A stretch of 64,000 bases of DNA from DASVEG01 sp035540495 (GTDB taxonomy: Bacteria; Actinomycetota; Acidimicrobiia; Acidimicrobiales; CADCTF01): the NCBI GenBank assembly GCA_035540495.1, contig DATLGL010000008.1:1-64000 (forward strand), read 5' to 3'. The position numbers and the translations under genes are program-made. The notes beneath the pieces are model-generated. The model saw only the letters and a list, made by a program, of their open reading frames with translations. It was not told the DNA's origin and searched no databases. Shown here one piece after another: positions 58,618 to 64,000 of this stretch. The stretch's first letter is position 1; every line of letters starts with the position of its first letter.

Positions 58618-59702
58618 GCGAGCGACGCAAGGACGCCCTTCTCGTGCTCGCCGACGGCACCGTCTTCGAGGGCGAAGCCATCGGCGCGGAGCCGACCGAC
58701 GGAAGCGGCGTCGCGACCGGCGAGGTCGTCTTCAACACCGTGATGTCCGGCTACCAGGAGGTCATCACCGACCCGTCCTACGCAGGACAGGTCATCGCCT
58801 TCACCTACCCCCACATCGGGAACTACGGCGCGACGCCCAAGGACGACGAGAGCCGCAGGCCCTTCTGCCGCGGCGTCGTCGTGCGCGACCTCGCCCGCCG
58901 CCCGAGCAACTGGCGCAGCGCGCAGAACCTCGACGAGTTCCTCAAGAACCACGGCGTGCCGGGAATCACCGGCGTCGACACGCGACGCCTCACGAGGCAC
59001 ATCCGTGAGGCGGGCAGCATGAGCTGCGCGTTCGGGACGGCGGACGAGGTCACGCTCAAGCAGGCCGCGTCCGCAGAGCCGGGGACGGAGGGGCTCGACC
59101 TCGTCGCCACCGTCACCACCGACAAGCCGTACACGGTCGGCGACGGGCCGCTGCAGGTGGTCGCCTACGACTTCGGGATCAAGGAGTCGATCCTCCGCCA
59201 CCTCGAGAACATCGCGACGGTCGAGGTCGTCCCTGCCAACACGCCAGCGGCGGCGATCCTCGAGAAGCAGCCGGACGGCGTCTTCCTCAGCAACGGCCCG
59301 GGCGACCCCGCAGCGGTCGGCTACGCCATCGAGAACATCAAGCAGCTCGTGGGGGAGACGCCGGTGTTCGGCATCTGCCTGGGCCACCAGCTGCTCGCGC
59401 TGAGCCTCGGCGGCGAGAGCTACAAGCTCAAGTTCGGCCACCACGGCGGCAACCACCCCGTACGCCGGGTGCAGGACAACGCGGTCGAGATCACCAGCCA
59501 GAACCACAACTACGCGATCGCGGAGGGGTCCGTGCCCGACGCCGTCGTCAGCCACGTCAACCTCAACGACGGCGTCGTCGAAGGGCTGCAGCACACCAAG
59601 GCGCGGGCGTTCAGCGTGCAGTACCACCCCGAGGCGGGGCCCGGCCCGCACGACGCCCGGTACCTGTTCGAGTGGTTCAAGAACCAGATGGAAGGCAACT
59701 AG
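58614..59702 (+). CDS. carA: Carbamoyl phosphate synthetase, small (glutaminase) subunit
   Basis: 362 residues. N-terminal domain ALLVLADGTVFEGEAIG, GEVVFNTVMSGYQEVITDPS and YAGQVIAFTYPHIGNYG. The class I glutaminase has FLSNGPGDPAAVGYAIENIK, the nucleophile in VFGICLGHQLLALSLGG, and the His/Glu pair in FSVQYHPEAGPGPHDARYLF. It feeds ammonia to CarB. ATG overlaps the methyltransferase stop. carB starts 3 bp after its stop. Confidence 0.98.
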   Translation: MSERRKDALLVLADGTVFEGEAIGAEPTDGSGVATGEVVFNTVMSGYQEVITDPSYAGQVIAFTYPHIGNYGATPKDDESRRPFCRGVVVRDLARRPSNWRSAQNLDEFLKNHGVPGITGVDTRRLTRHIREAGSMSCAFGTADEVTLKQAASAEPGTEGLDLVATVTTDKPYTVGDGPLQVVAYDFGIKESILRHLENIATVEVVPANTPAAAILEKQPDGVFLSNGPGDPAAVGYAIENIKQLVGETPVFGICLGHQLLALSLGGESYKLKFGHHGGNHPVRRVQDNAVEITSQNHNYAIAEGSVPDAVVSHVNLNDGVVEGLQHTKARAFSVQYHPEAGPGPHDARYLFEWFKNQMEGN

Positions 59703-59705
59703 CCG

Positions 59706-62700
59706 ATGCCGAAGCGCACCGACATCCACTCCATCCTCGTCATCGGCTCGGGGCCGATCGTGATCGGCCAAGCGGTCGAGTTCGACTACTCGGGCACGCA
59801 GGCGTGCCGCATCCTCCGCGAGGAGGGCTATCGGGTGATCCTCGCGAACTCGAACCCGGCGACGATCATGACCGACCCCGAGTTCGCCGACCGCACCTAC
59901 ATCGAGCCGCTCGATCCGGACATCCTCGAGGCGATCATTGAGCGCGAGCGGCCTGACGCGATCCTCCCGACCCTCGGTGGGCAGACCGCGCTCAACCTGG
60001 CCATGGCGCTCGTCGAGCGACAGGTGCCCGAGAAGTACGGGATCGAGCTCATCGGCGCCAACGCCGAGGCGATCCAGACCGCAGAGAACCGGGACAAGTT
60101 CAAGGCGGCGATGGGCGAGATCGGGCTAAAGGTGCCCGAGAGCGGCTTCGCCTACAACCTCGAGGAAGCGCTGCAGATCGGACGCGACATCGGCTTCCCG
60201 CTCGTCATCCGCCCGAGCTTCATCCTCGGCGGTGCCGGTACAGGCATCGCCGCCGACGAGGAGGAGCTCCGCCGCATCGCCACCGCGGGCCTCGCAGCAA
60301 GCCCCGTGAGCGAGATCCTCGTCGAGCGTTCGATCGCCGGCTGGAAGGAGTACGAGCTCGAGGTCATGCGCGACCACGCGGACAACTGCGTGATCGTGTG
60401 CTCGATCGAGAACTTCGATCCGATGGGCGTCCACACCGGCGACAGCGTCACCGTCGCGCCGGCCCAGACGCTGAGCGACGTCGAGTACCAGCGGATGCGC
60501 GACGCGGCCCTGCTGTGCATCCGGCGCATCGGCGTCGACACCGGTGGGTCGAACATCCAGTTCGCCATCAACCCCGAAGACGGCGACATGGTCGTCATCG
60601 AGATGAACCCGCGGGTCAGCCGATCGAGCGCGCTCGCCTCCAAGGCCACCGGGTTCCCGATCGCAAAGATCGCGGCCCGCCTCGCCGTCGGCTACACGCT
60701 CGACGAGATCCAGAACGACATCACGAAGGAGACGCCGGCCAGCTTCGAGCCGACCATCGACTACGTCGTCACCAAGATCCCGCGGTGGGCCTTCGAGAAG
60801 TTCCCCGGCCAGCCGTCGGTCCTCGGCACCCGCATGCAGTCGGTCGGGGAGGCGATGGCCATCGGCCGCACGTTCACCGAGAGCCTGCAGAAGGGGATGC
60901 GTTCCCTCGAGCACGGCCGCCTCGGTCTCAACTGCGATCCCGCCGAGAAGCTCTACGACGAGCTCGACGACGACGAGCTCGTCCGGCGAGCGGCCATCGC
61001 CACGCCCGACCGTCCGTTCCACCTCGAAGCCGCGCTACGTCGTGGCATCAGCGTCGACCGGGTGTACGAGGCGACGCGTGTCGATCCGTGGTTCCTCGAC
61101 CAGATCCTCCAGATCATCGAGGAGCGCCGCGACCTCGAAGCGCGCAGCGGCCCGGCCGACATGGATCGCCGCGCCTGGCGCCGGGCCAAGCGTTTCGGCT
61201 TCTCCGACGCGCAGCTCGCGTACATCTGGAACTGCAGTGAGCGCGACGTCCGGAACGCTCGGCTGCAGGCCGGCGTCCGCGCGACGTACAAGACGGTCGA
61301 CACCTGCGGCGCCGAGTTCGAGGCACGCACGCCGTACCACTACTCGACCTACGAGGACGAGGACGAGGTCCGCCCCAGCGACCGGCGCAAGATCATGATC
61401 CTCGGGTCGGGCCCGAACCGGATCGGCCAGGGCGTGGAGTTCGACTACTGCTGCGTGCACGCCAGCTTCGCCCTGCGCGAGGCCGGCTTCGAGACGATCA
61501 TGGTCAACTGCAACCCGGAGACGGTGTCGACGGACTACGACACGAGCGACCGTCTCTACTTCGAGCCGCTCACGTTCGAGGACGTGATGAACGTGATCGA
61601 GGCGGAGAAGCCGGAAGGCGTCATCGTCAGCCTCGGCGGCCAGACGCCGCTGAAGCTCGCGGGGGTGCTGCCCCACGAGCTGATACTCGGTACGACGCCG
61701 GAGTCGATCGACCTGGCGGAAGACCGGGAGCGGTGGAACGCGCTGTGCGCGCGCCTCGAGATCCCGCAGCCGGCAGGTGGCACCGCGACGACCTACGAGC
61801 AGGCGAAGGAGATCACCGACCGGATCGGCTACCCGGCGCTCGTGCGCCCGAGCTACGTGCTCGGCGGCCGGGCGATGGAGATCGTCTACGACGACGAAGG
61901 CCTGCAGCGGGCGATGGACGAGCTCGCGCACTACGGCAGCCTCGGCAAGGAAGGCGGGCTCAGCGCGGAGCGTCCGGTGCTCGTCGACCGCTTCCTCGAA
62001 GACGCGATCGAGGTCGACGTCGACGCGCTGCGCGACGCCACCGGCGAGGTGATCATCGGCGGGGTGATGGAGCACGTGGAGGAGGCGGGCGTGCACTCGG
62101 GCGACAGTGCGTGCGTGATCCCGCCGCCGACGCTGCCCCACAACGTCGTCGAGGTGATCGAGGGCTACACCCGGGCGATCGCCGAGGAGCTCGACGTTCG
62201 CGGTCCGATCAACGTCCAGTACGCGGTGAAACAGGGCCAGGTGTTCGTGATCGAAGCGAACCCTCGAGCGAGCCGGACGATCCCGTTCGTCAGCAAGGCG
62301 ACCGGTGTGCCGCTCGCCAAGATCGCGGCGCGCGTGATGGCTGGCGCCACGTTCGACGAGCTGCGCGACGAGGGCGTGCTCAAGCCGCCGGTCACCGGCC
62401 GTCACGTGAGCGTCAAGGAGGCGGTGCTTCCGTTCAACCGCTTCCCCGACGTCGACACGGTGCTCGGTCCGGAGATGCGCTCGACCGGTGAGGTGATGGG
62501 CATCGACATGACCTTTGGCCTCGCGTTCGCGAAGAGCCAGATCGCGGCGGGGAACACGCTTCCCGAGAGTGGCGCCGTCTTCTTCAGCCTCGCCGATCGC
62601 GACAAGCCCGCGGGTCTCGACGCGGCGCGAAGGTTCGCCGAGCTGGGCTTCGAGATCATCGCCACCGAAGGAACCGCGGCATACCTCAGTGAGAACGGCG

Positions 62701-62999
62701 TGCCAGTCGAGACCGTCGTCGCCAAGCTCGGCGAGGAGCACCAAGGACGGCCTGACGCCGTCGACCTGCTCGCCAATGGTCAGGTCCAGCTCGTCGTGAA
62801 CACGCCTCGCGGCCGAGGCCCGAGAGCCGACGGCAGCTACATCCGTACGACGGCGAACGTGCACAAGGTGCCGTGTCTCACCACCGCGGCGGCAGCGAGA
62901 GCAGCGGCTGCGGGGATAGCCGACTGGGCCGCCCACCCGCTCGAGGTGCGCAGCATCCAGGAGTTCCTCGCCGACGACCAGCAGCGGCTGCCGCTGTGA
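59706..62999 (+). CDS. carB: Carbamoyl phosphate synthetase, large subunit
   Basis: 1097 residues, full length. Two ATP-grasp halves: the first phosphorylates bicarbonate (VIGSGPIVIGQAVEFDYSGT, ILPTLGGQTALNLAMALVER, RPSFILGGAGTGIAADEEEL, VIEMNPRVSRSSALASKATG), the second carbamate (ILGSGPNRIGQGVEFDYCCV, VSLGGQTPLKLAGVLPHEL, RPSYVLGGRAMEIVYDDEGL, FVIEANPRASRTIPFVSKAT). A C-terminal MGS-like allosteric domain follows (FFSLADRDKPAGLDAARRFA, LVVNTPRGRGPRADGSYIRT), where UMP-type effectors would act. It is co-transcribed with carA. Confidence 0.98.
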   Translation: MPKRTDIHSILVIGSGPIVIGQAVEFDYSGTQACRILREEGYRVILANSNPATIMTDPEFADRTYIEPLDPDILEAIIERERPDAILPTLGGQTALNLAMALVERQVPEKYGIELIGANAEAIQTAENRDKFKAAMGEIGLKVPESGFAYNLEEALQIGRDIGFPLVIRPSFILGGAGTGIAADEEELRRIATAGLAASPVSEILVERSIAGWKEYELEVMRDHADNCVIVCSIENFDPMGVHTGDSVTVAPAQTLSDVEYQRMRDAALLCIRRIGVDTGGSNIQFAINPEDGDMVVIEMNPRVSRSSALASKATGFPIAKIAARLAVGYTLDEIQNDITKETPASFEPTIDYVVTKIPRWAFEKFPGQPSVLGTRMQSVGEAMAIGRTFTESLQKGMRSLEHGRLGLNCDPAEKLYDELDDDELVRRAAIATPDRPFHLEAALRRGISVDRVYEATRVDPWFLDQILQIIEERRDLEARSGPADMDRRAWRRAKRFGFSDAQLAYIWNCSERDVRNARLQAGVRATYKTVDTCGAEFEARTPYHYSTYEDEDEVRPSDRRKIMILGSGPNRIGQGVEFDYCCVHASFALREAGFETIMVNCNPETVSTDYDTSDRLYFEPLTFEDVMNVIEAEKPEGVIVSLGGQTPLKLAGVLPHELILGTTPESIDLAEDRERWNALCARLEIPQPAGGTATTYEQAKEITDRIGYPALVRPSYVLGGRAMEIVYDDEGLQRAMDELAHYGSLGKEGGLSAERPVLVDRFLEDAIEVDVDALRDATGEVIIGGVMEHVEEAGVHSGDSACVIPPPTLPHNVVEVIEGYTRAIAEELDVRGPINVQYAVKQGQVFVIEANPRASRTIPFVSKATGVPLAKIAARVMAGATFDELRDEGVLKPPVTGRHVSVKEAVLPFNRFPDVDTVLGPEMRSTGEVMGIDMTFGLAFAKSQIAAGNTLPESGAVFFSLADRDKPAGLDAARRFAELGFEIIATEGTAAYLSENGVPVETVVAKLGEEHQGRPDAVDLLANGQVQLVVNTPRGRGPRADGSYIRTTANVHKVPCLTTAAAARAAAAGIADWAAHPLEVRSIQEFLADDQQRLPL

Positions 63000-63015
63000 C
63001 GTCCGTGAGCCGCCG

Positions 63016-63936
63016 GTGAGCAACCTCGCCACCCGTGTCGGCAGCCTCGCCTTCAAGAACCCGATCCTCGCCGCGTCCGGGACGGCCGGGCACGGTGCGG
63101 AGCTCGATGCCTACTTCCCGCTGAAGGGCCTCGGCGCGGTCGTGGTGAAGTCGCTCAGCGCGGAGCCGTGGCAAGGGAACCCAGCTCCTCGAGTGCACGA
63201 GACACGCGTGGGCATGCTCAACAGCGTCGGGCTCCAGAACCCGGGCGTCGAGGCGTGGATCGAGCACGAGCTGCCCGACCTCCAGAAGACGGGCGCCACG
63301 GTCGTCGCGAGCATCTGGGGCTTCACCGTCGAGGCGTACGAGAAGGCGGCGCAGATGTTGCGCGAGCTCGACGACAAGACGGTCGTCGCCGTGGAGGTCA
63401 ACCTCAGCTGCCCGAACGTCGAGAGCCGGCGCGACATGTTCGCTCACTCACCGACGCTCACCGCCGAGGCGATCGAAGCCACGACGGCCGCGAACAGGCC
63501 GCGCTGGGCGAAGCTCAGCCCGAACGTCACCGACCTGCCCGAGATCGCGGCGGCCGCACGACAGGCGGGCGCCGAAGCCGTCACCCTGATCAACACGGTG
63601 ATGGGCATGGCGATCGACGTGAACGGCACCCGCAAGCCCGTCCTCGGCAACAAGGGCGGCGGGCTCAGCGGCGCGGCGATCCACCCGGTCGCGGTGCGAG
63701 CCGTCTACGACGTGCACGCTGCGCTGCCCGACCTGCCCATCGTCGGAGTCGGTGGCGTCAGCACGGGTGAGGAAGCGGTGGAGCTCATGCTCGCCGGCGC
63801 GTCGGCCGTCGAGGTCGGTACCGCGACGTTCCGCGACCCGAAGGCACCGGCCCGCGTGCTGAAGGAACTCGAGCGGTGGTGCAACAAGAACGGCGTGACG
63901 AGAGTGGGGGACTTGAGGGGGATGGCACATGACTGA
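63016..63936 (+). CDS. pyrD: Dihydroorotate dehydrogenase, class 1B-like
   Basis: 306 residues from GTG. FMN enzyme oxidising dihydroorotate to orotate. LAFKNPILAASGTAGHGAEL, VVVKSLSAEPWQGNPAPRVH and GMLNSVGLQNPGVEAWIEHE are typical. The catalytic-loop segment VEVNLSCPNVESRRDMF contains the class 1 Cys. GMAIDVNGTRKPVLGNKGGG and PIVGVGGVSTGEEAVELMLA match class 1B. Such enzymes normally pair with the electron-transfer subunit PyrK, but no pyrK lies between carB and pyrD. The last 8 bp overlap the next gene. Confidence 0.93.
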   Translation: MSNLATRVGSLAFKNPILAASGTAGHGAELDAYFPLKGLGAVVVKSLSAEPWQGNPAPRVHETRVGMLNSVGLQNPGVEAWIEHELPDLQKTGATVVASIWGFTVEAYEKAAQMLRELDDKTVVAVEVNLSCPNVESRRDMFAHSPTLTAEAIEATTAANRPRWAKLSPNVTDLPEIAAAARQAGAEAVTLINTVMGMAIDVNGTRKPVLGNKGGGLSGAAIHPVAVRAVYDVHAALPDLPIVGVGGVSTGEEAVELMLAGASAVEVGTATFRDPKAPARVLKELERWCNKNGVTRVGDLRGMAHD

Positions 63937-64000
63937 ACCGGTGGCGTCGACATCGACCGCAGCGGTACCGGAGAGCGTCCGCAGCCGGCTGGCGATCGCG
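63929..64000 (+). CDS. pyrF: Start of a gene, probably orotidine 5'-phosphate decarboxylase (partial)
   Basis: Only 24 codons are present before the window ends. An ATG overlapping the pyrD stop opens a frame reading MTEPVASTSTAAVPESVRSR, then LAIA. The ending RLAIA resembles the first strand of PyrF (LAIALD...), and PyrF is the expected next enzyme of the operon. The call rests mostly on context. Confidence 0.5.
   Translation, partial: MTEPVASTSTAAVPESVRSRLAIA

Noticed and set aside
61035..63056. 673-residue open frame on the minus strand
   Set aside because: Antisense to carB, which is certain. Composition is a typical GC-rich shadow.

Overview
This window is a high-GC actinobacterial chromosome segment. 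The gene order pdxS-pdxT-yebC-ruvCAB-queA-tgt-yajC-secDF-apt-relA-hisS-aspS-rarA-alaS-ruvX-mltG-aroE, then aroCKBQ-efp-nusB-pyrRBC-carAB-pyrD, is the usual actinobacterial housekeeping backbone. A PimA-like mannosyltransferase, many GTG/TTG starts, frequent ATGA/GTGA overlaps, Thr-rich (TTTT) tracts in exported proteins and a type IV pilus locus beside the aro genes suggest an Acidimicrobiia-like lineage. The lineage is inference; no rRNA or tRNA gene is visible to confirm it.

Layout. 1-1650: sparse region with a small membrane protein, an unrecognised soluble protein and short repeats. 1660-10750: envelope and stress genes (anti-sigma factor with a frameshifted ECF sigma gene, PimA-like glycosyltransferase, AMIN-like lipoprotein, LPXTG surface protein, LemA with an HtpX-like protease, two DUF3048 lipoproteins). 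10762-15730: PLP synthase, YebC, a peroxiredoxin and the RuvCAB resolvasome. 15811-17102 (minus): an ECF sigma factor with a long membrane extension, coupled to a tiny secreted Cys protein. 17137-25130: queuosine genes, Sec translocon accessory subunits, apt and relA. 25175-37559: an unknown secreted protein, three aminoacyl-tRNA synthetases, RarA, YqgF/RuvX, MltG and AroE. 37579-49489: type IV pilus locus. 49524-54439: shikimate genes, prepilin peptidase, efp and nusB. 54440-54910: an extra pilin-like gene. 55052-64000: de novo pyrimidine operon behind a PyrR-type leader.

The most interesting system is the pilus locus. A textbook cyclic-di-GMP class I riboswitch lies in the leader of the major pilin gene. 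The extension ATPase PilB carries an N-terminal MshEN-type (c-di-GMP binding) domain, and so, unusually, does the retraction ATPase PilT. A DUF4388/PATAN protein precedes pilB. Several transcription units in the locus have sequences resembling sigma-28/WhiG promoters (TNAA-N16-GCCGAT-like). A DUF222-HNH gene is inserted in antisense between pilB and pilT. Together these suggest that one second messenger controls pilin synthesis, pilus extension and pilus retraction.

Expression signals: many transcription units have a TANNNT -10-like hexamer ending 6-12 nt before the start codon, as expected for leaderless mRNAs. Strong hairpins mark several operon ends.
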